Shown: in pieces, positions 12,258-24,034 of the stretch
Layout of the letters: the number at the start of each line of letters is the position of its first letter
Position numbering within the stretch: position 1 is the first letter of the stretch
Source: Polytrichum commune
Taxonomy: Eukaryota; Streptophyta; Polytrichopsida; Polytrichales; Polytrichaceae
Assembly (NCBI GenBank): GCA_950295325.1
Contig: OX485803.1
Span: 43,787,554-43,851,553 of the forward strand
Direction of reading: 5' to 3'
Length of the DNA stretch: 64,000 nucleotides
Notes under the pieces: model-generated
Seen by the model: only the letters and a program-made list of their open reading frames with translations
What the model was told of the DNA's origin: nothing
Database searches by the model: none
Program-made: the position numbers and the translations under genes

Positions 12258-15200
12258 TCACCCTGTCTTTTTTAACTTTGTAGACACAAAACTTGCACAT
12301 TTTGCCAAAATTGTGCGTTCGCTCACCCGTAAAGAGAGTGCATGGTACAGCTTTGCATCCACCTTGCTATTGAGATTATGCAACAACTCCTTGTCATATT
12401 CTAGAGCCGAAACTGCCTTATTGGCCACAAGATTTCCATTGGTCATCAAGTTAACATCCAAGTACAAGCCATCTCTTTCCGTCAAAACTGCCAGCAAGGT
12501 TGTGCAGACTGGCTTAGTGAGAAGCCACTTATCCAGAGGTGTAAGCCAGCTGGGATCTTCCTCCCTTACTGCCACAGAAGTCCTTCGCGGTCTTGGCTCC
12601 TTACTACTACTTTTCTGTGAGTTTCCTGCCTGTAAGTTTGTTGAATCCATGTCCCTTCCCCTCTTGCGGCTGCTGCCAATACAGAGTCCAATGAAAATAA
12701 GCAACAAAAACTCTGACTCCAGGGAGAAAGGAGTACCGAATATTTTTGAACCTGGAAAAACTTAAAACCTGGACGGTCTACAATAGTAACCAATTGAGAA
12801 TATAGAACAGATAGAATGGAACTGGCTTGACAGGCTTACAGTGGAAGAGAAGGGTCAGACAATGTACCTGCCACTTTTAACTTCAGACCATCCAAGTGCT
12901 CGAGAAAGCTTTTCCACAGCCATGGACTCAACTCCTTGACGGTCATCTGAATCCTCCATCCCAGACTTCAGATCTGCAGTCTCTTGCTCAACTTTGTCAC
13001 GAGTAGCATCTGGAAGATGCATGATATATAGTAACATCAAAAGTTCAGGCTGAGGTTTTCCATCTGCTGTAATTTCAAAATACTCAGAGCCTTGCGAGTC
13101 GCAAGGCACACAACCAGCCTTCCGCCAAAGTGCCACACATCTCCGAACATGCCGCTTAGTGAACAACCGATAACAGACATCATTGACAGTGGTGAGTTCC
13201 ACATTCACAATGTCAAACGAGTTATTTGCTTCTGTAAAGCCATATCGATGCAACAGAGCTGCATTGCTGAGGGTTCCATATGTGTTATAGATCTGCGTTC
13301 AATGCATTGCTTCAGTAACTGTTTGCACAGGTAAGGTAGAATCCATGGTGACAATTATGAGCAACAACAACATGCAAGATGAGAAAACTAACAAAGAAAA
13401 GAGACAATTGAAACACACATAGGTGATTTTTTGCTTCATAATTGTCTACACGTTTCCAATTGGTGTAGCCTGCAATGACTGGCAGCCATACAGAATTTGC
13501 CACAGGTAAACACACACAAGTCAAATTCTAAATCCATGCACAGTTAACAGCAGGCGCTATACCACATACCTCTGCACCCTTGGGAACATCTTTAACAAGA
13601 ATCATCTCAAGAACTTCACTGCTTCCCTCCCACTCCTCAGATGGTCCATCTGTAATACCTTCCTTAGTATTCTGCTTTGGACTTACGACTTTAGGATTCT
13701 TGTTTTCCTGGCTTTTGGGCACTTCAGGTAGCAATCCTTCCACACCAGTCTGTTGAACCCTGCTCTTCTTCCTCTGGCTTTTGGGTGTCTCAGTTAAAGT
13801 GTCCTTTTCCATGTTCTTCTGAGGCATGTGTTTGTCCGTTTTTTGGGGACTGAGCACCTCAGTCTTGAAGTTGCCGTCCTCAATGTGCATCTGACGCCTT
13901 ACCTTTGTCTTTTTCTGGTCTTCAGTCACCTTGGTTATGTCTTGTCCAGTAGTCAACTTCTTGGGTGTGCCTGTGTCCCTTTTCTGGTCAACAAAACCCT
14001 CGGCCAGTTTCTCTTCCTTCATTTTATCCTGAGATTTTCCCTTCAACTTTTTCGGGGACTTTTTCGGGGTACTCAACACCTTGGCTGGATTTTCTACCTT
14101 GATCCTTTTCTGAGGACTGTCTTTGTTCCTTTTTCTGGGTTTGAGGGCTTCACCATTCTTATGAGGTGAAGACAGTACAGGCTGATTTTTGGTGTCAGTA
14201 TCGGAGTCCAAGTCCACATCCAGTTCCGAGTCTGATCCTGCATCTGAGTCTGAGTCACTCAACACAGAAGTGAAATGCACATCTTCATCAGCAGTCTTGT
14301 GATTGAATCTGCATGACCGAAGTTCAGAAAATCAAAAGAAAGAATCATGAAGCCACCCAGGTTGCATATACATGTAGGAATATGGAAACGAAGGACAAAG
14401 CAACCCATCACAATGATTAAACAGAGTGGAAGGAAGAGTGAGAAAATAGGGCGTACAAGTCCGCCAAAGGTACCATGCCATATCCATGAACATAGTCAAC
14501 TTCAAATGCACGTGAGAAGACTAGCGTTTTAGCAGCCAAGTACTGCTCCAACGAGAACCACTTAGGAGAAAACCTGTCCTCTCCATAGAGATCACAAAGA
14601 ATACCATAGCACTCCCGCCAATCCTGCTTCATCAGCTGTAGGTCCTCCTTTATCACCTGTCTAGACCAATGTAACCCAACATATCCGCTCACTTATCATT
14701 CTGTCATGATTGGAATTGGATTTAGAGAACAAAAACCTCCAAGTGTTTGGACGACACAAGTGCAGTAATGGACATCATACGCTTGAGTGCAGCTTTCATA
14801 CACGGAGCCTACATTTTGAAACTCATTACTTTACTTCTCTGATTGCTTTGTTTGCAAATGTAATTTCATGATAGCATCTGGTAAGAAGAAACAAGTAAGC
14901 AGCAAAGACAAAGAGCTAGAGACAAGAGAAAGACAACATAAATAGAATTATACTCTAACTCAACATAATCTTTGATCGGGAGTTGGTTGTTTTGCATACA
15001 ATACCATCCAGGTTTGGTAAGTTTGCAGTGCATTCTTGCAGGTGGTAGTATGGAGGTTTGAACATTCATTGAGGGTCAAACTCATTTTGGCACGCCAAGA
15101 GGTGCTAAAATGCATTTGGCCTGCAATGAACCAAAAGAGGTTGCTCTTCACTCAAATTCAAACACTACATCCGCGCATGCACCACCAAGTGGAAAGAAAT

Positions 15201-17244
15201 GATTGATATTGTACGCAAGAACAACCAGTGGAAAATCATAGAAAACCAACTCCCATTGAAAAGTCCCATTGAGTTTAAAGGATGACTCTAATAAGTGTGC
15301 AAACTTTGAAAGAAGCATCAGGAGAGAGAGAGGGAGGGAATAAAAAGCACAGGACCACCCACCTTGTGCAGTTCAGTGCCAACAAGAAGCCGGTCAATCT
15401 CTGATAAAGTCCACACAAAGGGAAGGCACTGTTGAGAAGGAAGGAGCTGCAAGTAGCCATACCATTTTGAGAGCACCCCCAGACTACGCTCATACATCAA
15501 TGCAATCGCAAGCCCTAGACCCCCACCAAATTCTGCTTCCGCGATTATTTCACGAGCCTCGCTGGTCAGTACTGTGAGGCAGGCCTGCTTGGGAATGGTG
15601 GCTATCACATCGCCCTCATGGAGGTCTGTCTGGGATTTCACCCCAATATCTGCCACAGTGTTGCCGACATGAAACGATAGGGCCTCACTGTACTCCACGT
15701 TGTTTTCTCGCATCCAGCGTATGAACCCCCTCAAATGCCTGAAACAGGTTAAAACCAAACAACCTTCAACCTTGTGTTGTGCAAACAGAATGTTGTCCAG
15801 TTTTCCCACACCTCCAGCATGCAGGGTTCCAAACAATGAGATGCCTTGAGCTCATACACAAATGCTAATAATCCTGTCTTATAACTGTTACCCACTAGGC
15901 TCGAGCTGGCCTCAGAAGACTTCAATTGCACAATATGAAAAGAGTAGTGTAATCAAGTGCAGATTTCAACTGTAGTGGCAAATGCACTCCTGCTAGAAAA
16001 TTGTGTGGTTTTTCACCACATAACATTGCAGTGTTGCCCTAAATTTTGGTTTCCGCAACATCCCTTGAAGGACAATAGACTCATTGGATTGTCATTTGCC
16101 TTAGAAGAGTGGTCCAGAAATGCATGCTGATTGATTCTCTTGATGTAGACATACATCATCCCATGCCATGACCCCCTCTGAAAAGACTGCACCATTACAA
16201 CTTCCGGAGAATTGCATTCAGTAGAATTTGGACTTAACTCTAAAGTTCCATGCTGTATCAGTCAAAGCCAGACTTTGATTTGCTAATTATGTAAGTCTCA
16301 AAGAGAGGAAGCCCCTGCTAGATTTCCTTCTGCAACTTGTTCTATGCCTTCACTGAAAATAATCTGAAGGTTGAATTCGCAATTTCACTGGTCATCTGGC
16401 AACAATGACCCACCAAGCAAAATGTATGCCAACCTTCTTGTCCCACATGCCAAAGCCTGACCCTGCACCAATTAAATTCAGCATTATGCAGCTCGGGAAG
16501 GTGGTATGGCATTGGGCTATCCCAAGACCAGGTCTCAAACTTCTGCAGTTTGCCATTCAGCTGAAGATGGCCCGTGAAAGGGAAGCGCCAAGGCACTTCA
16601 ACCAGCATGCGAGCCTCCTAGATCGAAGACTGGACAACATGACCCAATTCATATGCATCGAGGAATCCCCATCAAGGCATTCTACCCACACACAGAGATC
16701 ACAGCTCAAACACCCACAAATAACATCAGGTGCGAATTGCCAAGAATACCAAACCACATAGCACATAACTCTCAAAAACCGTCACGAAAGACAGAGAGAC
16801 GACATGACCTAATTCACAAGCACAAGAATTCCCCATCGCGACATTTTATCCAGCGTCAAAAATTACAGCTAAAACATATACAAACAAACAACATCATTTG
16901 CAAATTACCAAGTGTACCAAACCGCATAGCACACAATTCTCAAAAAACTTCACGAAAGATAGAGAGACAACATGACCTAGTTCACAAGCATGAGGATTCC
17001 CCATCACGGCATTCTACCCACTGTCAAAAACCACAGCTCCAACACCCAGAAACGACATCATTTTGCGAATTTCCAAGAATACCAAACCGCATCACACACA
17101 ATGCTCAAAAACCCTCACAAAGACAGAGACAGACACAAGAGCTCATTGCCTCAACAGCGGAAAGGGAGTCATTTGGTTAATGAAAGAAGATGGACGCAGC
17201 AGCAGCTAAATTACTCACCTGGAGGATTGAGAAGTTGCTGCCAT
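12258..17244 (-). CDS. SETD6-like SET-domain lysine methyltransferase with large charged insert
   Basis: Six exons join in frame to 726 aa: 17244-17219, 15738-15363, 14656-14457, 14308-13570, 13292-12868 and 12672-12258 (stop TGA). The ATG exon encodes only MAATSQSS plus a split codon and ends in a strong GTGAGT donor; the next exon starts in phase with HLRGFIRWMRENNVEYSEAL, a typical SETD6 start. SET landmarks are GDVIATIPKQACLTV, GLGLAIALMYERSLG, FNHK (202-205), YNTYG (449-453) and NAALLHRYGF with the catalytic Tyr at 464. A C-terminal substrate-binding-like part follows. Members of this family methylate lysines of proteins such as ribosomal proteins or transcription regulators. About 210 residues (218-428) are inserted between FNHK and the YNTYG strand: first an Asp/Ser run, then Lys/Pro-rich S/TPKK-like repeats. 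Plant relatives have a short acidic insert here; this one is much longer. A tandem acceptor precedes the last exon. Confidence 0.92.
16637..17140 (+). repeat. Three-unit tandem repeat (about 165-168 bp) in intron 1 of the SETD6-like gene
   Basis: Units begin at about 16637, 16802 and 16970, each with ACATGACC, and share blocks such as AATACCAAACC, GCACACAA and CTCAAAAAC. Both periods are multiples of three, and the plus strand (antisense to the host gene) stays open across all three units from 16653 to 17180 (175 codons). The predicted peptide repeats motifs like PNRIAHNSQK and HDLVHKH. I know no such protein; the open frame could follow from the period alone. Confidence 0.8.
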
Positions 17245-17387
17245 AATGCCACTACTCCTACTCCTGCTGCTATCTCCGTCTTGAATGGTTCCGCAACCTT
17301 AAGTTCTCCTAAGCACCTTCCACAGCCAGGAGGATAGGTGAGGAGGGAGAGTGGAAATGTGAGTGGAAATTTGAACAAGTTAGGTAC

Positions 17388-17406
17388 AGCCCAGGGTTTA
17401 GGGTTT
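17388..17406 (-). promoter_or_regulatory. Telo-box plus site II element upstream of the SETD6-like gene
   Basis: On the minus strand the order is AAACCCTAAACCCT (telo-box, 17406-17393) followed directly by TGGGCT (site II, 17393-17388), about 145 bp upstream of the ATG at 17244. In plants this pair is common in promoters of translation and growth genes. It supports the assigned start exon. Confidence 0.6.
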
Positions 17407-18060
17407 AAGCTCCGACGGAAGTGAAGAGAATCTTTGCATTCGGGAACTGGACTTGGTCGGTAACCATCTTCAACTGTACTTTGACTGTTCCGTTCTCGTG
17501 TAAGATAAGTTATCACTTTGATATCTAGTATCTACATTGTGTCTAAATTGGGTTCGAAAATTGGAGGAAATCTGTAATTGTTCAAACCAAGTTCCTCAAG
17601 TTTAACACTTACCATGTCAATAAAATTTGTAAGTTGTTGGCAACTGTAGAATAGATTGATACACAAGATGTTGTGTTGCTTCTGTGAGTTACTTATTGCG
17701 TTTCATCAATGTACAATATTGATGCACAAGATGTTAGCTTCTTGTTGTTGAGAATGCACAAATTGAGGATTATACATGATGTGTGAGTTATTGCAGGAAA
17801 TTACTGCATATGAGCAAATAACATACTTGTGTCATGGACCAATAACAATCGGGTAAATAATTGCATAAAGGCAAGTTACAAGTGTAATACGTAAGATGGA
17901 TTTTGTGATATGTTTGAAGAGAAGCATAAAAGAACACTAATTGCAAGTAGGTTCAAAGATATGTATACCTATGCAAAGGCACGGTGTTGCAAAGGGAAGG
18001 GATGGGGAAAGTGAAGGTGGATGCAACACCAAATGCACCCTAAGACCCACTTTCAAGGTC

Positions 18061-18432
18061 TACACTATTATGATATTTAGTGTCATATGGTATTTGATGT
18101 CACTATGATAACTATTCAGATGACACTTCTTATGAATAAGTTTACAAATAGTGTCATGGATGAAGGATGAGTTCATCCATTGGCCAAAACCCTACCTTCT
18201 CTTGTCAGCAACTAGTGATGAAACTTGTCAAGGATGGTTGAAATTTGGATGAAACGTCACTTAGTAAGTGACAGTAATTGCAACACTTTAAATCTATAAT
18301 CCCCCAAAAAAATCAAGAAATGACACATAGTGTTGTGTTAACATTTAGTGTTGGAGATACTATACCACGGTTTACAATTAGTATTGAGCAAGACAATTAG
18401 AATTTGTGATACTAAATATCATATTTAGTGTA
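18061..18432. mobile_element. Small TA-flanked inverted-repeat element, about 370-bp family
   Basis: The ends are TA-CACTATTATGATATTTAGTG on the left and ATATTTAGTG-TA on the right. The interior matches 42310-42692 in reverse orientation and the pair at 30072-30789. Shared blocks include a CAATTACTGTCACTTAC-type motif and GTTTACAATTAGTATTGAGC. It has no coding capacity, so it would depend on a transposase from elsewhere. The TA duplication fits the Tc1/mariner group. Confidence 0.8.
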
Positions 18433-18675
18433 CTATTTCCACTTTAACTAAGGCCTTGCAACTCATGTATCTTCCGCACCACCTCCCATCGGTTGAAAAC
18501 ATCTCTTGCACGCACTCTCGAGGCTATTACAAACCCTTATTTACTAGACTACCATCCTTTCAACTCCAAACATCACTTCCCAATTGTTCAAACCAATTAT
18601 GTTTGAGCCTACACTCAAGCTTATTACAAAGAATGTCTTCACACTTGCAACTCCTTACCATTAGTTCTCTTCCAC

Positions 18676-19074
18676 TACACCGAGTATGGAATTTAATGTC
18701 ACTTACACTATTTGCGAAAGGCCTAAACTAGATGCTTAGAGGTCTCAAAGTGTCGTGCCCGCTTGTTGCCAATATGATTTCATTCAATCTTATGTTTTAG
18801 TATGCAAGGGGAAGATATTCTTGAGCATAGTATTGACCAATGTCACTTATGTACACTTTAGTTAACTTGTAAACCATTGTGTAATATAGGCATGCACCTC
18901 ATAACACTATTGAACATACTCATGCCAAGATATTAGTAAGCACACTTGAACGCCAAGTGTCATGAGTTGGCACTTATGGTGAACTTGTTACTCATCACTG
19001 CAACCTAGCATATGGCTCAAAATAGGGTAAGTGACATTGTTACGCATGTGACACTAAATACCATAAACGGTGTA
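18676..19074. mobile_element. Small TA-flanked inverted-repeat element, about 400-bp family
   Basis: The left end reads TACACCGAGTATGGAATTTA and the right end ATACCATAAACGGTGTA. The interior matches the interrupted copy at about 47490-48738, with shared blocks GGCCTAAACT, GATGCTT, CTCATGCCAA, ATATTAGTAAG, TTGAACGCCAAGTG and CTCAAAATAGGGTA. It is non-coding. Confidence 0.75.
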
Positions 19075-19154
19075 CACAAAATTGTAGTCTTTGAGTATAT
19101 GGATTGGAAATCTATTACTGTTGTGGATCATAAAACAATCCAATGGAAGAGAAC

Positions 19155-19589
19155 TACACCACTTATGGTATTTAGTGTCCCTTTCTTTTTGGAATTACAC
19201 AATGCTATGACTATTTACTATAGATCACATTTTTTACCAACAAGGGTAAACTTGGTTGTTTGGACATTTTGAAAATATGACATCTTTGATTGCCAAAAAT
19301 TAAATTAAGAATAAGACTCTATCGCACTTCATGACTCCTAATAGTAAGTGACATTAAATACCATACAATGTTTATAGTGTTTAATGTCACTTCCTATTTG
19401 GAATTCCACAATGCTATAGCATTTTACTGTTAATGTACATTTTCACCAATCAAAGATGTTCATGGTCTATAATGTTCAAACAACTAAATTGACCTTTTTT
19501 GGCAAAAAATAAATAAAAATGTATAACAAATCATTATAGCATTGTGTAATTCCAAAAAGTAAGTGACACTAAATACCATAAACAGTGTA
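19155..19589. mobile_element. Two adjoining 220-bp-family TA-flanked elements
   Basis: The first copy starts at TA 19155 with CACCACTTATGGTATTTAGTG and reaches about 19365. The second starts there and ends at TA 19589. Both carry the family inner motif GGAATTACACAATGCTAT or its complement next to the ends. Their junction is slightly degenerate, so the exact border between them is uncertain. Confidence 0.7.
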
Positions 19590-20985
19590 GTGATATGGAA
19601 CCAGGATTCATGTAGTGTTACCACATTCCTATGTATATGTGTATATGTTATATAAAGCTTAATTAGTAAGCACCAACTGTCATATAATGATCCCACACAA
19701 CAGGTACCATGAAACAGGTGAACAATAGGATGTCTATAGGAACTTCATTCCTAGTGAAAGTCCCAATCAAAGAATTATTGTGGAACTTTTACTGTACCCA
19801 ATTTACATGCAAAAATACTTGTACCTGTGACCCCTTTGCAAATATTGTACTCCCGCCCCTTTCCACATGAAGAATGTGGAATATCATTTCGAGTTACAAA
19901 GTGTTGAAACTTTCAACCGAGGACACTATTCTTCAAAAGCAGATTTGTGTATGCCATAAAATTTACTTGAGCACAATTGGGTACACACCCATAACACTTG
20001 AAGACCGATCAATCTGGGCCGATCAATCTAGCTTAACTCACCTAATCTCGTACTCCAATGTTGCAAGCTCCTTTTAGTATAGATTGTAATTTTATCTCTT
20101 TGCAGAATTCTAATTGAGTGAGTTTTACTCACTGTTCATTAGCAGAATGGCATGATGTTACATATATATAGCACCCATCTTGTCAAGAGCAACCATAAGA
20201 CAAATGCTTCACATCCAAAGTTTGTGTAAAGTTTCCAGCTACCAAATTTCTAGATGACCACATAGAAGCACCACCGCAGATTCCATTGAATGGATTTCTT
20301 TCCAAATATATACATTTCAAACTTGAATATGCATCTTATATGTCAGAGCATTGTCACTGCTTGTTGAAGGACTAGCTACCACAACAAACTTAAGTTCAAT
20401 CAACCCCAATGGAATGCATTGTGTAAAACACCATATTCATACCAATCATAGTTCCATAAGTCCATTAACCAGGACAATGGTGGTGATACAATCTGATAAG
20501 GTGCAGGGAAGTTCAGAAACATATATTGACCTATATCGAAGAAAAATGGCGCCATTATGTAGGACAAAAAAATCCTCTGGCCATGGTAGAATACCACTAT
20601 GAAGTACTTGGATCCAGTAGATGGCACTGGCATTCTTTTTAAAGACTTCTTGCAGTTCCAATGATAAATGGTCTATAATAAGACCCCCAAAGCTTGGTAA
20701 CAAAATGCTCAGGAAAAGCTATATAAGTTCATCTCAAAACAGCCCCCTTCTTAGTTCTATCCTAAACTAAATCTACTCAAAGCAAGGGAATTGTGGAAAA
20801 ATGAACGCCGTGTAACAAGGCCAGTTTGTATTCAGGTGTCCCACCTCTTCATATTGCTCTTCAGGATTTCTTGAAGTATTCTTCTGTTGCAAGAGAAGGG
20901 TTGCAAGGATGCATTGGACCATGATGTTCCTAGAGGTGGTCAGGAGCTGATAAATCCCCTGGCCACTGGATTGCATGAATCAATT

Positions 20986-23900
20986 TTAAGTGGATCTACT
21001 CGAGGATGGCATCTCTGTTAGACGCGTATTGTATGATCTGCAGCTGGTGCACTTATGTGCTACAATATGGTGTTGCACTTCATTTGTGGCTCCACAATCA
21101 TTGCAAAGAATCCAAACCTGAAAATCAACCAGTCCCTCATTAATAGCTGACTCAGAATACAACTGTAGTAAGGAGCCTCATTTTATAATTCAGCCATGCA
21201 AGACTAGTAAAATGTCCTGAATCAGATAAGGATAATCAACGAGGATTATAAATGAATGCAACAACAGAATTAGGTGCACTATATTACCAGTTGGTTCTGA
21301 TATTGGCTTGGCAAGGTAGTCGCGGCAATCTCTAGGTCAATCTGCTCCCAGACAGTGGACATGTCACAGACGGACTTAGAGCAAAGTGGGCAATTATATC
21401 TGCAAGAACAGTCCAGAGCACATTGATTAGAGACAGTGCCCTTGTGCAGTATGCAGCTTAAAAATTTCCTTAGCACACCATTCCTGAAATTCCCACATGG
21501 CAGCAATAACTACACAGAGACAAGGTATAAAGGGCACTTACTGAGCATGGGTATGCATCTCTCGTAGACACTCCAGGTGTAAAGTGTGACCACATGGCAA
21601 CACTGTGATGTCTTTTATCGAGTCAAACAAATACTGCAAAGTAGAAAAATGCCACAATCAGACATAAGATACAACTGAATATAACTCATTTTGAAGCTGT
21701 GGCCTTCCAATCCAATTCTGCAATAAAGCCACAAAGAACAGCCACCAATAATATTTGTTTTACATCTGCCATGGTCAAGGAACACATCCTTGGTGACAGG
21801 GATGTAGAGAAACACACCTCCATGCAAACAGGACAGTCTTGGTGCATCGACTTTTCAACACACGTGTGTCCCTTCTGCAAGGCAACTGAATAGCAGCAGC
21901 CACAACGATCACAATGGAAGTAATTTTCTTGTCCTCCTGTTCTGCAAATTCCACACTTATCGCAGTGGTATTGTAGCTTCTTAGTCTGCAAGAGTTGAAC
22001 AAACACTTTAGCAACAGATCCAACCAGAAACCAACGTATATCATACATGAAGATTCACATGCCATACCCATAATAAGAAGGGGCATAAAGGGAGGACAAA
22101 CCTCATCATCAAAGAACTTGCACTTTGAGCAGAAGTATTCGCCCATGCATACACCGCAATTTTCACAGACCTGCTGCACATTTTGTTCATGTTGACACAA
22201 TGAACAGATGACCTGCACCACATCAAGTATGACAAACAAATTCAGTCAGGACCACCAGCTGCCACGATCATACCATCAAAGTAGTCTACTCGACAGACTA
22301 AATTCCACAATAGACCCATTCAAGATAACCAGTTGCATGTACACTGCAAGAATTTAAAGAGCTGTCAGAAGTATACAACATACCCGTTCGACCTGATGCC
22401 TATCAATCTCATGGCGGAGCTTAGCATCCTTCTCATTGACATTCTGCAAATCAAAGATACAATTGTAAGATCCCAGCCACCTTCATGCAAAGGAAGATTC
22501 TCGAGAAACACAAAAAGGCTTGCTTCACAAAACTAAGCCAAGACAATTTTAGGGGACAGATACAAAACCTACCTTTGCTTCATTGTGGCAGTGCCGGCAA
22601 TCAAAAACTTCGTTGCAGCAAGGAGCCCGAATTTTGCATCTCCTTCTGTAGTGTGCACACCTGTCCATCCACAAAGAGTGTTATCCAGCAGTAGCCTCAA
22701 AACAACAAGCAATAATCAAGGCTGGGAGGTCTACACATACATTCCCCTACACACACAAAAAAAACCAATCAGTATAACCCACCACAGCACGGTGAAACAC
22801 GTTATCCATAAGCAGACCCTTACCCAAAATCATTCACTCCGATGGACAACTTCCAAGCTTCACCAAGGTCCTCCCTGATGTCGTCATAATCTTCTTCTGT
22901 ATCAGAGTCCAAGCAGCTTGTGTGCCCCTGTAGCAATAAAAATGAAAATAGATCAGAAGACTTACTTTCCCTCCTGTCAAACACATTCAGAGGAATAACA
23001 GAATTTTTCTCCCTCGAGGACAAGCTTGACAATCTTCAAGAAAACCATAATCAAACATGGCGATCCAGGATATGGAAATCAACAATATAGGGCGAAAGGG
23101 CGGTTAGCATAGAGTAGAGCAGAGTGTGGAGCAGCAACAATAATACCAATCTCTTTAAAAAATGCAGTATGACCTTCAGGTGCTTATAAACACTACCGCA
23201 AGCTTCCACTAAGCAAGAGATGAACCGAGTAAAATCAAAGCTGCTCATGATCGACAAATGCTTGGGCTGTTGCAACAAAGCGATTCACTTAGAGGAATCC
23301 AAGTCAACGATGGATGTACGGTTCAATGTGCTACGTCGAACACCCAAACTTAACAAACTACGTCGCATCCTTGTAAGACGAGTCTAGACACAAACATCCG
23401 ACTCCAGGGAGCGGCAAACATCCAATACCACAGACACTCGGTCAAATGCACTGGCCTGGCCAAGCTTGTCACATAAAGGTAATATAGAAACGATGCGAAG
23501 ATTGCAAAAGTAAGCAGCGACAAGCATTCAAGACAGCCGCATTTTATGTAAACTCAACGCAAAACTAGTTCACTACACTTCGATAGCGTGTTTGAGACTT
23601 CATGTGACGTACACATCTTTCCTGTGAGAAGTGCACTACATCTACCGAAACAGTTGCAAATATTAAACCAACACTGGAGACGGATAGCATGAGAACACCA
23701 TGTACAAAAGAACAACAACAGCATCCGGACACACCACGCGGTTAGTCATGTCACGGAGACATGAATAGAAAGCCAAGTGATGGGAGACTCGAGAGACTTT
23801 ACAGATGAGGAACTTGGACAACTTGCACAGATTCAGTAGGCGAGAGTGATACGACAATTGAGAGACATAGATAAGAAAGAGAATACTCACGTTCACGACG

Positions 23901-24034
23901 TGCTGATGAGAATGCGCTGCAACATTGTTGTAACCATAGCGATACTGCTCCACACTCATCAATGGCCTGAAATGAGCCTCCATGTTCGCCACCAGGACCG
24001 CCATATTGGCTAACTTCCTTCTCACCCACACCAC
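20986..24034 (-). CDS. CHY/CTCHY zinc-finger RING-H2 E3 ubiquitin ligase (PIRH2/CHYR1-MIEL1 type)
   Basis: Nine exons join in frame: 24034-23891, 22927-22824, 22660-22573, 22443-22384, 22212-22102, 21985-21818, 21633-21542, 21399-21288 and 21117-20986 (stop TAA), 336 aa from the first ATG. In-frame ATGs at 24004 and 23983 are alternative starts; the shorter MEAHF start would give 319 aa. The CHY finger starts at [20 protein letters not shown] (84-103). The CTCHY part covers about 135-218. RING-H2 has C220, C223, C239, H241, H244, C247, C259 and C262. A zinc ribbon with C298, C301, C316 and C319 closes the protein. All zinc ligands are present, so it should be active. The family ubiquitinates regulators in nucleus and cytosol; in plants relatives act in abscisic-acid, drought and defence control. 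The acidic N-terminal exon 2 ([10 protein letters not shown]) adds length over the usual plant protein of about 290 aa. Confidence 0.94.

Larger units (their letters stand above)
17245..20985. other. Intergenic stretch with small TA-flanked transposons
   Basis: Apart from the promoter of the SETD6-like gene (about 17250-17500), no coding exon is visible. Most of 18061-19589 is made of small inverted-repeat elements listed separately. 19590-20985 should contain the 3' untranslated region of the ligase gene ending at 20986; I see no other structure in it. Confidence 0.55.

Noticed and set aside
12169-12765. 198-codon plus-strand open frame opposite the last SETD6-like exon
   Set aside because: Antisense shadow of a coding exon; the translation resembles nothing and the exon on the other strand fits the family.
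13828-14169. Plus-strand open frame opposite the SETD6-like exon 4
   Set aside because: It is the antisense of the Lys/Ser-rich coding exon and follows from its composition.
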